From: Clostridiales bacterium
GTDB lineage: Bacteria; Bacillota; Clostridia; Oscillospirales; Oscillospiraceae
DNA: 64,000 bases
Direction of reading: 5' to 3'
Assembly: GCA_029008095.1 (NCBI GenBank)
Contig: JAQXJB010000004.1
Location: 1 to 64,000, forward strand
A program made the position numbers and the translations under genes. Positions 1 through 11,287 of this stretch are shown here, piece by piece; the stretch's first letter is position 1, and each line of letters begins with the position of its first letter. The notes beneath the pieces are model-generated. The model saw only the letters and a list, made by a program, of their open reading frames with translations. It did no database searches and was not told the DNA's origin.

Positions 1-821
1 CCGAGGAGGAGATCCGCCAGCGGGTGATGGAAATGCTGGAGGTCGTGAGTCTGAAGGGCTTTGAAAAGCGCCGCATCACGGAGCTGAGCGGCGGCCAGCA
101 GCAGCGTGTGGCCATCGCCCGGGCCCTGGTGAACCGGCCCAAGGTGCTGCTTCTGGACGAGCCTCTGGGCGCTCTGGATCTGCGCCTGCGCAAGGACATG
201 CAGAACGAACTCAAGCGCATCCAGCAGGCCATGGGCATCACCTTTATTTACGTCACCCACGACCAGGAGGAAGCTCTCTCCATGTCCGACACCATCGTGG
301 TCATGGATAAAGGCCAGATTCAGCAGATCGGACGGCCGGAGGATATCTACAACGAGCCCAAGAACGCCTTTGTGGCTGATTTCATCGGCGAAAGCAACAT
401 CCTCGACGGCGTCATGATTGAAGACTACTGCGTGGAGTTCTTCGGCCGCAAATTCCAGTGTGTGGACAAAGGCTTCTCCCCCAAGGAGCCTGTGGACGTG
501 GTCATTCGGCCCGAGGACATCGACTTCGTGGAGGCCGATCAGGGCCATCTGTGCGGCACTGTCACTTCTATCACCTTCAAAGGCATGCAGTATGACATTA
601 TCGTGGACTTCTACGGCTTCAAGTGGCTCATCCAAACCACCGACCTGTCCCCCGTGGGCAGCCGCATCGGCATCAAGATTGACCCCGACGGCATCCACGT
701 TATGAAAAAGAGCCAGTACTCCGGCATGTTCGGCGACTATTCTTCCTACTCCGAGGAGTACGAGGAGATCGGCGACGCCAGTCTGGAGTCGGAAGAGGAG
801 GAGAGCGCGGATGAAGAATAG
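1..821 (+). CDS. potA: Spermidine/putrescine ABC transporter ATP-binding protein PotA (5' truncated by window edge)
   Basis: [15 protein letters not shown] signature, Walker [13 protein letters not shown]-terminal TOBE-like region; frame open to the window start; followed by potBCD-like genes. Confidence 0.93.
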   Translation, partial: EEEIRQRVMEMLEVVSLKGFEKRRITELSGGQQQRVAIARALVNRPKVLLLDEPLGALDLRLRKDMQNELKRIQQAMGITFIYVTHDQEEALSMSDTIVVMDKGQIQQIGRPEDIYNEPKNAFVADFIGESNILDGVMIEDYCVEFFGRKFQCVDKGFSPKEPVDVVIRPEDIDFVEADQGHLCGTVTSITFKGMQYDIIVDFYGFKWLIQTTDLSPVGSRIGIKIDPDGIHVMKKSQYSGMFGDYSSYSEEYEEIGDASLESEEEESADEE

Positions 822-1692
822 GCGCTCGGGCTTTGCCGTCCCCTATGTGGTGTGGATGGCTCTGTTCGTGGTCATTCCCATTATCATCATGGCGGTCTAT
901 GCCTTCACCACCGCCGCCTTTGACGGCACTCTGGAAAATTTCGCCCGCATGGGTACCTATCTGTCGGTGTTTTTGCGTTCCTTCCGGCTGGCTATCATCG
1001 CCACGCTGGTCTGCCTGCTCATCGGCTACCCCCTGTCCTATATGATGGCCAAGGAAGGCCCTCGGTTCCAGAAGATAGCAATGGTGCTTATCATGCTGCC
1101 CATGTGGATAAACTTTCTGCTGCGCACCTACGCCTGGATGTCCATTCTGGAGACCAACGGCCTGATAAACCAGTTGTTTCAGCGAATCGGTATCATCGAC
1201 CTGTATAACAGCATCGCCATCCATTTCGTCTCCGATCCCGCCAATTACGTGCCTATCACCCACTTTAAAATGATCGGCACCTCCGGCGCGGTGGTGCTGG
1301 GTATGGTATATAACTATCTGCCCTTTATGATCCTTCCCATCTATTCGGTCATCGTCAAGCTGGATCACTCCCTGTTGGAGGCCGCCCGGGATCTGGGTGC
1401 CAACTCCTTCGGCGTGTTCCGCAAGGTGATCTTTCCCCTTTCCCTGCCGGGAGTTCTGTCCGGCGTGACAATGGTATTTGTCCCCTCCGTGTCCACCTTC
1501 GCCATCTCCCGCCTGCTGGGCGGCGGCACTCAGATGCTGCTGGGCGACCTCATCGAGCAGCAGTTCCTTGGCGGCGCCTACAATCCCCATCTTGGCGCGG
1601 CCATCTCTCTGGTTATGATGCTTGTGGTCGTGGTGTGCATGGTGGTCATGAACCACTTCGGTGAGGGCGAAGAACAGGCGGTGATGCTATGA
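811..1692 (+). CDS. potB: Spermidine/putrescine ABC transporter permease PotB
   Basis: Multi-TM permease with EAARDLGAN loop; overlaps potA stop. Confidence 0.92.
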   Translation: MKNRRSGFAVPYVVWMALFVVIPIIIMAVYAFTTAAFDGTLENFARMGTYLSVFLRSFRLAIIATLVCLLIGYPLSYMMAKEGPRFQKIAMVLIMLPMWINFLLRTYAWMSILETNGLINQLFQRIGIIDLYNSIAIHFVSDPANYVPITHFKMIGTSGAVVLGMVYNYLPFMILPIYSVIVKLDHSLLEAARDLGANSFGVFRKVIFPLSLPGVLSGVTMVFVPSVSTFAISRLLGGGTQMLLGDLIEQQFLGGAYNPHLGAAISLVMMLVVVVCMVVMNHFGEGEEQAVML

Positions 1693-2519
1693 AAAAGCAG
1701 CGCCGTGTTGGAAACCGCCTGTTTATGGCTCTGGTATTCCTGTTCCTCTACCTTCCCATTTTCCTGCTTATCATTTTCTCCTTCAATTCCGGCAACAGCA
1801 ACGCGGTGTGGAAGGGCTTCTCCCTCCACTGGTATACGGAGCTGTTCCGGGACCGCATAGTCATGGAGAGTCTTTACACCACTCTGCTGGTATCTCTGCT
1901 GGCCACGGTTATCTCCACCATCGCCGGTACCTTCGCCGCCATCGGCTTTTTCAACATGCGCCGCCGCTGGCGCAGTCCGCTTATGACGGTGAACAGCATT
2001 CCCATGATGAACGCCGATATCGTCACCGGCGTGTCTCTCTGCCTGCTCTTTGTGGCCTTTTTCTCCTTCTGGAACAGCTTTGACCTGCCCAGACTGTCCA
2101 TGGGCTTCGGTACGCTGCTTATCGCCCACGTCACCTTCAACATTCCCTATGTGATCCTTAACGTGCTGCCCAAGCTGCGGCAGATGGACAAGAATCTGGT
2201 GGACGCCGCAATGGATCTGGGCTGCACCTGGATGCGTGCCTTCTGGAAGGTCATCCTGCCGGAGATCAAGCCCGGCATCGTCTCCGGCGCTCTCATCGCC
2301 TTTACCATGTCCGTAGACGATTTCGTCATCTCCTATTTCACCGCAGGCTCGTCCACACAGACCCTCGCAATGGCGATCTACGGCATGACCAAAAAGCGCA
2401 TAACTCCTGAGATCAACGCGGTCTCCACCCTGCTTTTCGCGGTGGTGCTGCTCCTGCTGGTCATCGTTAATGTGCGGGACGCCCGGGCGGAAAAGGCTGC
2501 CGCCAAGCGGCATAACTGA
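1689..2519 (+). CDS. potC: Spermidine/putrescine ABC transporter permease PotC
   Basis: Multi-TM permease with DAAMDLG loop; 4-nt overlap with potB. Confidence 0.92.
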   Translation: MKKQRRVGNRLFMALVFLFLYLPIFLLIIFSFNSGNSNAVWKGFSLHWYTELFRDRIVMESLYTTLLVSLLATVISTIAGTFAAIGFFNMRRRWRSPLMTVNSIPMMNADIVTGVSLCLLFVAFFSFWNSFDLPRLSMGFGTLLIAHVTFNIPYVILNVLPKLRQMDKNLVDAAMDLGCTWMRAFWKVILPEIKPGIVSGALIAFTMSVDDFVISYFTAGSSTQTLAMAIYGMTKKRITPEINAVSTLLFAVVLLLLVIVNVRDARAEKAAAKRHN

Positions 2520-2587
2520 GTTCTTTCGGCTTGAGTAAATACAGGCCCTGAGATAATATTTTTAAACACAACTGGAGGAATGATCAA

Positions 2588-3664
2588 TTGAAAAAAATAC
2601 TTGCCTTGGCCCTTGCCGTTCTGATGCTTTCCGGAACACTTACCGGCTGCAGCGGCGGCGAAAAACAACGTGTTGTAAACGTTTGCAGCTGGGGTGAATA
2701 CATCGACACCGATCTGATTACCCAATTTGAGGAAGCTACCGGCATCAAGGTCAACTACCAGACCGCCGAGAGCAACGAAGCCCTTTATTCCCTGCTGAAA
2801 AGCGGCGGCGCTGACTTTGACGTCATCGTCCCCTCTGACTATATGATAGCCCGCCTGATCGCGGAGGATATGCTGGCGGAGCTCAACTACAACAATATCC
2901 CCAACTACGCCAAAATCGACCAGAGATACAAGGGTCTGAGCTACGACCCCGAGAACAAGTACACCGTCCCCTACACCTGGGGCACAATGGGCATCATCTA
3001 CAATTCCTCAATGGTCGAGGAGGAGATCACCAGCTGGAGCGCCATGTTTGACGAGAAGTACGCCGGCAACGTGCTGCTCATCGGCAACTCCCGCGACGCC
3101 TTCGCTATGGGCCTTCTTTATTTGGGCTACGATGTGAACACCACCAATGAGGCGGAGATCCGCGAAGCCTATCAGCTCCTGGCCAACGCCAACGCAAAGG
3201 GCGTATATCAGGGCAAGGTAATGGACGAGATCTTCCAGAAGATGGAGGGCGGCAACGCCGCCATCGGCACCTACTACGCCGGCGACTATCTGACCATGCT
3301 GGAGAATAACGAGGATCTGCGCTATGTAGTGCCTGAGGAGGGCTCCAACTGGTTCGTGGACGCCATGTGCGTGCTCAAGAGCGCCCAGCACAAGGAAGAG
3401 GCCGAGGCATGGATAAACTTCATCGCCTCCACCGAGGCCAGCCTGAAGAACATGGACTATATCTGGTACGCCTCTCCCAATACCGAGGCGCTTGAGCAGT
3501 ACCCCGCCTATTACGAGGAGACCTACGGCGAGCCTCTGGACATGGAGCTCTACGAGATCATGGCCGCTCCCCTCGAGGTTCTGGAGCGCTGCGAGCTCTA
3601 CACCAATCTCCCCTCTGACATTCTGAACCTATATAACGATCTCTGGATACAGCTCGGTATATAA
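2588..3664 (+). CDS. potD: Spermidine/putrescine-binding lipoprotein PotD (TTG start)
   Basis: Lipoprotein signal LSGTLTGCSGG, VNVCSWGEYIDTDLI motif; SD ggagg upstream of TTG. Confidence 0.92.
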   Translation: MKKILALALAVLMLSGTLTGCSGGEKQRVVNVCSWGEYIDTDLITQFEEATGIKVNYQTAESNEALYSLLKSGGADFDVIVPSDYMIARLIAEDMLAELNYNNIPNYAKIDQRYKGLSYDPENKYTVPYTWGTMGIIYNSSMVEEEITSWSAMFDEKYAGNVLLIGNSRDAFAMGLLYLGYDVNTTNEAEIREAYQLLANANAKGVYQGKVMDEIFQKMEGGNAAIGTYYAGDYLTMLENNEDLRYVVPEEGSNWFVDAMCVLKSAQHKEEAEAWINFIASTEASLKNMDYIWYASPNTEALEQYPAYYEETYGEPLDMELYEIMAAPLEVLERCELYTNLPSDILNLYNDLWIQLGI

Positions 3665-3689
3665 GCTCGAAACGCCATATAAACACACT

Positions 3690-3726
3690 ACGCCCCGGCT
3701 TCACAGCCGGGGCGTAATCTTTTTTT
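3690..3726 (+). terminator. Rho-independent terminator after potD
   Basis: cgccccggcttcacagccggggcg stem followed by T-rich tract. Confidence 0.75.
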
Positions 3727-3745
3727 ATTTTATATCAGACGTAAA

Positions 3746-4975
3746 TCACTTTGCGTTTCTCTTCTTCAGATAGCTGTCAAGATACTTCATGAGAAGTACG
3801 GGGATAACAGCGGTGACAGCGCCCATGATGAAGGTTGAGGTAACGTTCGAGATGGTGGCATGGAGAACGTTAGCGGAAAGGAAGTTAAAGAAAATGGAGC
3901 TGAAGCCGAGAGCCAGCATGGCAACGCCGTAATTGGTACCGGAATTCTTGGGTCCAAAGAGGTCGGTGCAGAGGGCAGCGTTGAGGGCAGAGGGTCCGCC
4001 GTAGGCAAAGGCGATGATCGCGATAGTGGCGAAATATCCGTAACCGGTGATGAAGGTCATCAGGATAGCTCCCAGAAGGGTGATGCCGCAGAGAATATAC
4101 ATGGTGTTGGTGCGGCCCAGCTTATCGGAGAGGGTAGCCATGATAAGGCGGCCGGCGGCGTTGGTGATGCCGGTAAAGGATACGCAGGCGATAGCCATAG
4201 CCTCAACGAGTCCGCGCTCCATGCCGAGATCCTTGATGAGGGGAACACAGAGGTTCCATGTGCCGTTGATAAAGAAGATGGAGAAAAACAGCGCCCAGAA
4301 GGCCGGGGTCTTGATGGCCTGACCAAGGCTGAAGCTGGTGGCGGAGACGGTCGCCTTCGGCAGATTCAGACTGCTGATATACTTCTCATCGGGCAGAGTG
4401 ATGAAAACGCAGGCAACAAAGCCGAGGATAGCGAAAACGACGGCCAGAATAAGAAACACGGGGACGAAATTCACTATGCCGTCAGCACCGCGGTTGAGCT
4501 CCATGAGCCAGTTGGAAACAGGGGTAAAGATAACCGTGGAGAGGCCGAATGCAGAGCAGGCCAGGCCGGAAGCAAGGCCGCGCTTATGCGGCAGCCATTT
4601 CTGGATGCAGGAGATGCATGCGCCATAGGCAAAGCCGGAGCCGAGACCGGCCATGATGGCATATGTAAGATCAAATACCGCGATGTTCCTTGCTACGGAG
4701 GAGAGTGCAACGCCGACGGTGAAGAGAGCCACACCAAGGATGCAGGTGAGCTTGGGGCCTTTCTTATCGTTGATGAAGCCGCCTATAAGATTGCCGAAAA
4801 CAAAGGCAAAGAGCATGTAAGAGGATACCATGTTGGCAGCGCCTCTGTCCCAGCCGTAGGCGGCGACGATATTGCCCTTGAAGGCGCTCCAAAGATAAAG
4901 TATACCGACGCAAAGCTGAACGACCAGGCAGCCGATGATTGCCGGTATCATTTTTTTGCTTTTCATTTCATCCAT
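3746..4975 (-). CDS. MFS transporter, OFA (oxalate/formate antiporter-like) family
   Basis: 12-TM, 409 aa, LYLWSAFKGNI N-terminus typical of OFA MFS. Confidence 0.82.
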   Translation of the reverse strand: MDEMKSKKMIPAIIGCLVVQLCVGILYLWSAFKGNIVAAYGWDRGAANMVSSYMLFAFVFGNLIGGFINDKKGPKLTCILGVALFTVGVALSSVARNIAVFDLTYAIMAGLGSGFAYGACISCIQKWLPHKRGLASGLACSAFGLSTVIFTPVSNWLMELNRGADGIVNFVPVFLILAVVFAILGFVACVFITLPDEKYISSLNLPKATVSATSFSLGQAIKTPAFWALFFSIFFINGTWNLCVPLIKDLGMERGLVEAMAIACVSFTGITNAAGRLIMATLSDKLGRTNTMYILCGITLLGAILMTFITGYGYFATIAIIAFAYGGPSALNAALCTDLFGPKNSGTNYGVAMLALGFSSIFFNFLSANVLHATISNVTSTFIMGAVTAVIPVLLMKYLDSYLKKRNAK

Positions 4976-5202
4976 CCTATCTGTATATAATAGTATACTT
5001 CTGAAAATATCACCAACGCCCCTTTATGTCAAGTACCCGGCGGTTTTTTCGCCGTCCCGCGCAGCCATCCGGGTATTCCACAATTTTACATATTTGTTTC
5101 CCGTACGAAAATGTCAATGGGCAATTTGTATCATTTTCTCTAAGACAGCCTTGTCGAATTTCGTAGGATATAACGTAACTTTTTGTTTCTTTTTGTAGAA
5201 AC

Positions 5203-5231
5203 TTGACATCTTTTGCGTTGAGCTGTATAAT
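5203..5231 (+). promoter_or_regulatory. Sigma-A promoter, exact consensus TTGACA-N17-TATAAT
   Basis: TTGACA 5203-5208, 17-nt spacer, TATAAT 5226-5231, upstream of the 3D-domain gene. Confidence 0.85.
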
Positions 5232-5293
5232 CCACGAAGTTTTTGAATAAATTTTTTATACAACATTTAACTCTATTTCAGGTGGTGTTTATC

Positions 5294-6034
5294 ATGTTCC
5301 TGCAGCGGCATAAAGGCCGGCTGATCTGCGCGGCGGCACTTTTCGCCGCGTTTCTGGTCATCGGCAGCGCGGCGCAGAATCTTAATATCACAAACAACGA
5401 AGCTGCGCCGGACATAACCCCGGATATTACCCTCTCCGCACCTACCCCCGACCCTGAGGTCAAGGTGGGCAAGACCGCAACCTACGCCTCTCAGGCCGGG
5501 TTCACGGATACAGGCGAGACCATCCCGGCTATTACCGTGGAGGAGCCGGTGCTCATTCTGCCCGCTGACGCGGACGAGGCTGCTGAGCCTCCCGAAGAAG
5601 CGTCCGAGACTCAGACACAGCCTGCCGGGGAAACGGCGGCTCCCGCGCCCTATCTCAGTTACTATGAAAAAGGGCATTTCAAGCCCGGTGAGGACGGCGT
5701 GCTCATAACAGCCGACGGCGAGGAAATTCGCTACAGCTCTGTTATCCAGGTCTCCGCCACGGCATACACTACCGAGCGGCAGGAGAACAAAATAACCGCC
5801 ACCGGCACTGTGGCTCATGTGGGCGGCATCGCCGTTGACCCCAAGGTCATCCCTTACGGCACGAAGATGTATATCCTTTCCGAGGCCGGAGCCTGGGCCT
5901 ACGGCTACGCCGTGGCTGAGGACTGCGGCGGCGGCATCAAGGGCAACAAGGTAGATCTCTTCTTTGATACCTACGACGAATGTATTCAGTTCGGCGTTCG
6001 CAACGCGCTGATATATATCCTTGAAGAACAGTAA
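5294..6034 (+). CDS. Membrane-anchored 3D-domain protein (cell-wall lytic transglycosylase-like)
   Basis: Single N-terminal TM, Pro/Thr/Glu-rich linker, C-terminal VSATAYTT...AVDPKVIPYGTKMYI...AEDCGGGIKGNKVDLFF 3D motif. Confidence 0.85.
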   Translation: MFLQRHKGRLICAAALFAAFLVIGSAAQNLNITNNEAAPDITPDITLSAPTPDPEVKVGKTATYASQAGFTDTGETIPAITVEEPVLILPADADEAAEPPEEASETQTQPAGETAAPAPYLSYYEKGHFKPGEDGVLITADGEEIRYSSVIQVSATAYTTERQENKITATGTVAHVGGIAVDPKVIPYGTKMYILSEAGAWAYGYAVAEDCGGGIKGNKVDLFFDTYDECIQFGVRNALIYILEEQ

Positions 6035-6189
6035 GACACACCCCGGAAGCATGGCTTTCGGGGTGAAGTTTTTCATTTCAGCATTATCATGTTGACACGC
6101 TCACAGGTTCATGCTACCATATATTTAATATTTTGTAAATATTATCTAATCCGATCAGAGGATGTTTATTGAAGCAGGAGGGAAACCAT

Positions 6190-6948
6190 ATGAAGTACCG
6201 CAGTTTACTTTTGGCGGCCCTTGTTCTTTCTTTGACCGCCTGTACCCCGGCATCCCCCACTGAACCAAAGCAGTATGAAGCCACAGTACTAAGCGCAGAC
6301 AGGGAATCGCTGACCGTTATACCCTTTTCCACCGAAGAGGAATACACCGGAGAAGCGTTGACTCTGCCGGCAGACGGTTCCCTCCTCTCCCGAGGCGACC
6401 ATATTCAGGTAATCTATGGCAAGGACCCGGCAGGCAAGCCCCTCTCCCTGACCCGTATCGGCGAGGTATTTGCCGTAACGGACAGTCTGCCCGATGGCGA
6501 AACAACTGTCATATATGACCGGGATAAAGACGCCATTTTCAGTTTTGTTCTCCCGGATGCATGGAGCTACGAAGAGGAATACAGGGAAAACGGTGCCGTG
6601 TTTGTCCGGATATCCCGTAAGGATGAAACCCGCATTACCAATCCCTTTGAGATCATCCTGTACTCTTTCCCGCAAGACGGAACATATCGCGGAGTAGAAC
6701 ACAGCCCGCGCGAGGAGGTAAGCGAGGTTACGCTGATAAGTGGTTTGAGCGCGCAATTCTCCTCCCGCCCTAACGCCAAAGAGCCTATAAAGTTTATGCT
6801 GGAAACGGATCTTCGTTTTTATGAGACCCGGCAAACAGACCCGCCGTTCTCTTATCTCATCATCGTTTCCTGCCCCGGCGTATACTGGAACGACGGATAT
6901 GAGGATATGGTATACGCATTTCTCAACAGCATCACGCTGCTCAAATGA
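6190..6948 (+). CDS. Hypothetical lipoprotein
   Basis: Lipobox LSLTACTPA; SD ggagg before ATG. Confidence 0.65.
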   Translation: MKYRSLLLAALVLSLTACTPASPTEPKQYEATVLSADRESLTVIPFSTEEEYTGEALTLPADGSLLSRGDHIQVIYGKDPAGKPLSLTRIGEVFAVTDSLPDGETTVIYDRDKDAIFSFVLPDAWSYEEEYRENGAVFVRISRKDETRITNPFEIILYSFPQDGTYRGVEHSPREEVSEVTLISGLSAQFSSRPNAKEPIKFMLETDLRFYETRQTDPPFSYLIIVSCPGVYWNDGYEDMVYAFLNSITLLK

Positions 6949-7040
6949 CAAACAAGAGGGGCTGTCGTAAAATGTGACAGCCCCTTCCCCGATTTTACAC
7001 AGGTCATGCCGCACCGCTAAAGCAGTGCGGCTTTTTTGCT

Positions 7041-7697
7041 TTAATAGATTCCCAATTTCAGAAGCACAGCCCAGTTCGCGTCAATATAAAAGCGCGTGCC
7101 GTCTGCTGTATTTTCCTCGGTTATTTTTACGGGGTATATTTGGCTCAGCATAAAATCCGCGTACTCCTCTGCCGAAACGCCAAAGGTGTTGTTCTCTCCG
7201 TAACCCATGCTGAGAAGCTTTTGTCGATACGCTGCTCCGCCTGTGTCGGCTACCGTTTTTTCACTGTGCCAAAACCGATTTTCTTCCGAAAGCGCATATT
7301 CGTTGCCGCCGATTGTATATCCCACGGTTTCTTTTTCGCCCAAAGCTTCGGTTATTTTCTCCTTCAAAGCTTCCGCGCCGCTTTTATCCTTTGGAATCAT
7401 ATAAACTCCGCTTAATAACAGTCCTTCTTCTCCCACATATTCCGAAAAACAGTACTTCAGATTTACCTGAACATCGCAAACGACAGTTTCCGTTTCTATG
7501 ATACTTACGTCACTTTCCATGCTGCTTTCGAGATTGCTTTTCATCTCTTCCATCGAAGCTCCCCACTGCGTAGAAGAAACGATACCGTCAATCGTTTTAA
7601 CCGTTTCCGGGTCTTGATTGGTTTCGGTTTTGCCGCATGAACAAAGTATAACGGCAGACAAAATGCTGGTCAGCAATAATGCAGCGATTTGCTTCAT
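7041..7697 (-). CDS. Hypothetical lipoprotein
   Basis: Signal peptide with lipobox AVILCSCGK; SD aggtga 5' of ATG at 7697. Confidence 0.6.
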   Translation of the reverse strand: MKQIAALLLTSILSAVILCSCGKTETNQDPETVKTIDGIVSSTQWGASMEEMKSNLESSMESDVSIIETETVVCDVQVNLKYCFSEYVGEEGLLLSGVYMIPKDKSGAEALKEKITEALGEKETVGYTIGGNEYALSEENRFWHSEKTVADTGGAAYRQKLLSMGYGENNTFGVSAEEYADFMLSQIYPVKITEENTADGTRFYIDANWAVLLKLGIY

Positions 7698-7713
7698 AAA
7701 ATTCACCTAACTT

Positions 7714-10143
7714 TCACCGGTATTGTGTATTGCTTACGATCTCGTTATATATCCGCTTTTCTCTGCTCTGGCAGGTAAAGAGTATGATCTGCCGCTCTTT
7801 GGCCAAATCACATAAAAGTTCAAGGGCGGCCCTGGCCCGCTTATCGTCAAAGCCAAGCAGAGCGTCATCCAGAATAATGGGGCAGCTCTCACCCTCGGGC
7901 AGAGCCAGCAGGCAGATAGCCAGGCGCACAGCCAGATAAAGCTGGCCCGTGGTTCCTGTGCTGAGATACTCCGCTCCGCGCTCCGCCCCGTTTGCCCGGG
8001 CGGCGGTGAAATTGAACTCCCGGTCAAAGCCGACCCTGTCGTAAGCGCCGCCGGTCATGGCGGACATAAGCTTACCCGCGAGACTGCCCACTATGGGTGA
8101 GAATCGCTGCTGAAGCTCGGCGTTGGCCTCGTCCAGAACGGATATGGCAAGGCTCAGGGCATCATACTCTTCCTCGGCTTCCGCCAGCTCTGTTCGGAGG
8201 TTTTCCAGTTCCGTGGAGACCACCAGCGGGTCGCCCAGATGCCGCAGCTCGCCCTCGGAGACCGCCAGCATACGCTCCAGCTCAGCAGCCCGCACGCGGG
8301 CGCTTTCAAGCCCGGACTGCGCTTCATCCCGCTCCATCCTCGGCTGAGGCAGCTCCTCCACATTCTCCGGCAGCTCCGGCAGCTCGCCAAGGCTCGCTTT
8401 CAGCTTCAGCGCCGCTTCATATGTACTCTCAGCCCGGCTCAAAGCGTTCAGCAGGCCGTCCTTTTCCTCGATGCGAGCCGGTATATTCATGGCTGCAGGG
8501 TCTATATTCAGGGCTGCAAGCGCTTCACAGAGAGTGGCTGACGCCGCTTTTTCCTTTTCAGCAGCCGCGTATGCCCCATCCAGAGCCGGCGCAAGGCTGC
8601 GCTCCACCTGCAGCGCGGCGGCGGTCTCGTTTTTTGCCTGCTCAAGGGCGTTCAGCAAGGCTTCGCGCTCATCTATGCGGCTCCCGGCGCGTTCGGGAAT
8701 GGTCTCGCCGCCGATGGCGGCAAGGGCGTCCATCAGCTCCCGTTCCGCCTCCCGGCTGCGGCTCCCGGCCTCCTTCGCGAGATTTTCGTAAACCGCCAGC
8801 TCCGCCTTTTTCGCCTTATCAGCGGCTGCGGCACGGCGCTCATGGGAACGCTTTCGCAGCAGAAACACCAGCAGCATCGCCGCTCCTGCCACAGTCAGCA
8901 GCGCGGCAGCAATAAGCACGGCGAATAAAGGAGCGGCAAAGTAAACCGCGAATCCGGCAAGGCCAAACAAAATCATAATGACTGCCGCGGCGGCAAGAGC
9001 CGCTCCGGGCTTTTTTCCCCCTTCGGGCGCGGCGGCAGCCGTCTCCGCAAAGCGGGTAAGCTCGTCCCGGGTCTTTTCCGCCCCGGCGCGGGCATTTTCA
9101 TACTCAAACAGAGCTCGGCGCGCGGCGGCTATACCCGCTGCGCTCACGCCTCGGGCGGCTTCAGCGGCGGCCCGGCAATGATTCTCCGCCCGCTCCAGTC
9201 CGGCCTTTGCGGCGGCGTGGCGGGCTATCACGTCCTCGCCGGCACGCTTCTCCGCCGCCGCCTCCCTGTATTCCGAAAGGGCAGTCCGAGCCGCGGCAAT
9301 CTTGGCGTCAGTGATATCACCGGCTTCACGTCGGAGCTTTTCCAGCTCCGCCGCCGCCCGCTCACGGGCGGCTTCAGCGGCGGCAGCTTTCTCATGCTCC
9401 GCCTTTATCTTAGCAACATCATGTAGGTACAGTTCGTTCTCCAGCTCGCCGACGCGGGCAAGAGCTTCCTCCCGCTCGGCATATATCCCGCCAAGACGTG
9501 CGTTTTCCTCGCTCATCTTCCCCAGAGCCGCGCTCTTCTCCGCGATACGTCCCTCAAGCTCGGCCACACGTCCGACCCGGGCGTTATGCTTACGCTTTAC
9601 TCTCCAATTATGCAGGGTGGCCCGGGCGGTGGAATATGCCTCATCCTCCTCGCTGCCCGATGTGATGAGGGCGGAAATGCGCTTTTCCAGCTCCGCGTCC
9701 CTGTCCACGGCCATAGCGCCGCCGGAAATAAACGCGCTGCGGCGAAAAACGGACTCGGGTATACCGAGAATGATTTCGCCAGGCGCCTTGCCGCATAGCT
9801 CCGGCACTTTTTCGGCGGTTCCGCTGATTTGGGCTTCACAGCTCCCCATCGGCTTGCCCGCCGCGCCCTTGCGGTGGAGGGTGACGTCGCCGCCCCTCCA
9901 TTCAAGGCGCATAGACCCGGTCATGGGGTAATTGCCCCATGGCAGAAACCTCTTTTTATCCGGAAGCTGACCCGCCTTCTCGCGCTGGGAAGTATTTATT
10001 CCGTAAAGCATCGTGCGGATAAAGCCGCACCAGGTGGATTTTCCCGCTTCATTGGGAGCCTCGATGATATTCAGCCCCGGCTCAAGCTCCATATGGGCGT
10101 TTTCCAGTCCGCCAAAGGAGGCGTCCATATTCTTAATGATCAT
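7714..10143 (-). CDS. AAA/SMC-like ATPase (YhaN/SbcC-like)
   Basis: N-terminal Walker A APNEAGKSTW, long Ala/Glu coiled coil with a TM pair, C-terminal STGTTGQLYLAVRLA and PIILDDALLGFD. Confidence 0.85.
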   Translation of the reverse strand: MIIKNMDASFGGLENAHMELEPGLNIIEAPNEAGKSTWCGFIRTMLYGINTSQREKAGQLPDKKRFLPWGNYPMTGSMRLEWRGGDVTLHRKGAAGKPMGSCEAQISGTAEKVPELCGKAPGEIILGIPESVFRRSAFISGGAMAVDRDAELEKRISALITSGSEEDEAYSTARATLHNWRVKRKHNARVGRVAELEGRIAEKSAALGKMSEENARLGGIYAEREEALARVGELENELYLHDVAKIKAEHEKAAAAEAARERAAAELEKLRREAGDITDAKIAAARTALSEYREAAAEKRAGEDVIARHAAAKAGLERAENHCRAAAEAARGVSAAGIAAARRALFEYENARAGAEKTRDELTRFAETAAAAPEGGKKPGAALAAAAVIMILFGLAGFAVYFAAPLFAVLIAAALLTVAGAAMLLVFLLRKRSHERRAAAADKAKKAELAVYENLAKEAGSRSREAERELMDALAAIGGETIPERAGSRIDEREALLNALEQAKNETAAALQVERSLAPALDGAYAAAEKEKAASATLCEALAALNIDPAAMNIPARIEEKDGLLNALSRAESTYEAALKLKASLGELPELPENVEELPQPRMERDEAQSGLESARVRAAELERMLAVSEGELRHLGDPLVVSTELENLRTELAEAEEEYDALSLAISVLDEANAELQQRFSPIVGSLAGKLMSAMTGGAYDRVGFDREFNFTAARANGAERGAEYLSTGTTGQLYLAVRLAICLLALPEGESCPIILDDALLGFDDKRARAALELLCDLAKERQIILFTCQSREKRIYNEIVSNTQYR

Positions 10144-10144
10144 C

Positions 10145-11230
10145 TCAGCCCTCCTCCCTGTTCTCCAAAGCCGCGAGACCGTAGCTCACGGCCCGGACTA
10201 CACGCCCACGCTCGGCCTCCGACCCGGCGGCGTCATACATGGCCTTCATGCGGCGCAGGAAGCCGCCCTTCAGGGTATTATCACCGGCGGCAGCCCAAAG
10301 TTCAGTCCTGGGCCGGGTCTCATCCCGTACTTCAATCCGGCAGCAAAGCCCCGCGAGAGCGCTTTCAAGAGCGGCTGTATCGGGAGCCTCGTCCCGCTCG
10401 CCGCGCAGGATAACGCGGTAAATATCTCGTCCGCAGCCCTCCGGCAGAGCGGCGCGAACAGCTTCGTCCGCGTCTCTGCCCGTTATATCGACTGTCAATA
10501 TCTCATATTTTCTGCCGGAAAGGGGCTGGAATTGCAGCCTGCAATCGCCCTTTTCCACAGTTCCCCACAGCAGACCCTTTTCCCCGGTCTCGTCGAAACC
10601 GCGCCCCATAGCGCAGCCGGGGTAGGCATAGAAGGTCTCTCCCGCCCTCCGCACGCCGCTGAAGCTGTGGACATGTCCAAGGGCGAGGTAATCAAGCCCC
10701 GAGGCGGCAATATCGCTCTCGGATATGCAGCCGTACTTGCTGTCGGGAATACCGGTCTCGCCGTGGAGCACCATGATATTTACGCCCCCGCCATCGGCAT
10801 GGAAGCTCGCCAGAGGCGGCTGAGCACTGTCTGAAAGAAACGCCGCACCCCATACGGTGCAGCCAAGCTCCGGAAGTTCAATTTTTTCCGGGGCAGGCGA
10901 GGTGAAAACATGAACGTTTTCCGGCAGCTTCATACGCGCCCAGGGCGAGCGCGGGCCGTACCAGTCGTGGTTGCCGGGAGAGATAAAAATTCTCGCCCGG
11001 GTCTGCTCAAAGGCACGGCAGAGAGCGTCCGCTGTTTCACCGAAGCAGCGGTCACTGTCAAAAAGGTCTCCGGAAAGGAGCAGCAGATCTGCCGAAACCC
11101 GCTCGGCCTGAGCCGCGATATCCTCCAATATCCGCCGCTGCTCACGGCGTAGCATGGCCGCCTGCTCCGCCGTGAGGGCGGAAAAGGCGGAATCCAGATG
11201 GAGGTCTGCGGCGTGAACTATTTTTACCAT
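10145..11230 (-). CDS. Metallophosphoesterase/DNA repair exonuclease (YhaO/SbcD-like)
   Basis: MVKIVHAADLHLDS, LLLSGDLFD, SPGNHDW, ALGHVH calcineurin-like motifs; adjacent to SbcC-like gene. Confidence 0.87.
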   Translation of the reverse strand: MVKIVHAADLHLDSAFSALTAEQAAMLRREQRRILEDIAAQAERVSADLLLLSGDLFDSDRCFGETADALCRAFEQTRARIFISPGNHDWYGPRSPWARMKLPENVHVFTSPAPEKIELPELGCTVWGAAFLSDSAQPPLASFHADGGGVNIMVLHGETGIPDSKYGCISESDIAASGLDYLALGHVHSFSGVRRAGETFYAYPGCAMGRGFDETGEKGLLWGTVEKGDCRLQFQPLSGRKYEILTVDITGRDADEAVRAALPEGCGRDIYRVILRGERDEAPDTAALESALAGLCCRIEVRDETRPRTELWAAAGDNTLKGGFLRRMKAMYDAAGSEAERGRVVRAVSYGLAALENREEG

Positions 11231-11287
11231 AAAAATCTCCATTCCGCCGCGATGTGCGGCACAAATCAAATAGTGTGATTTTTCACA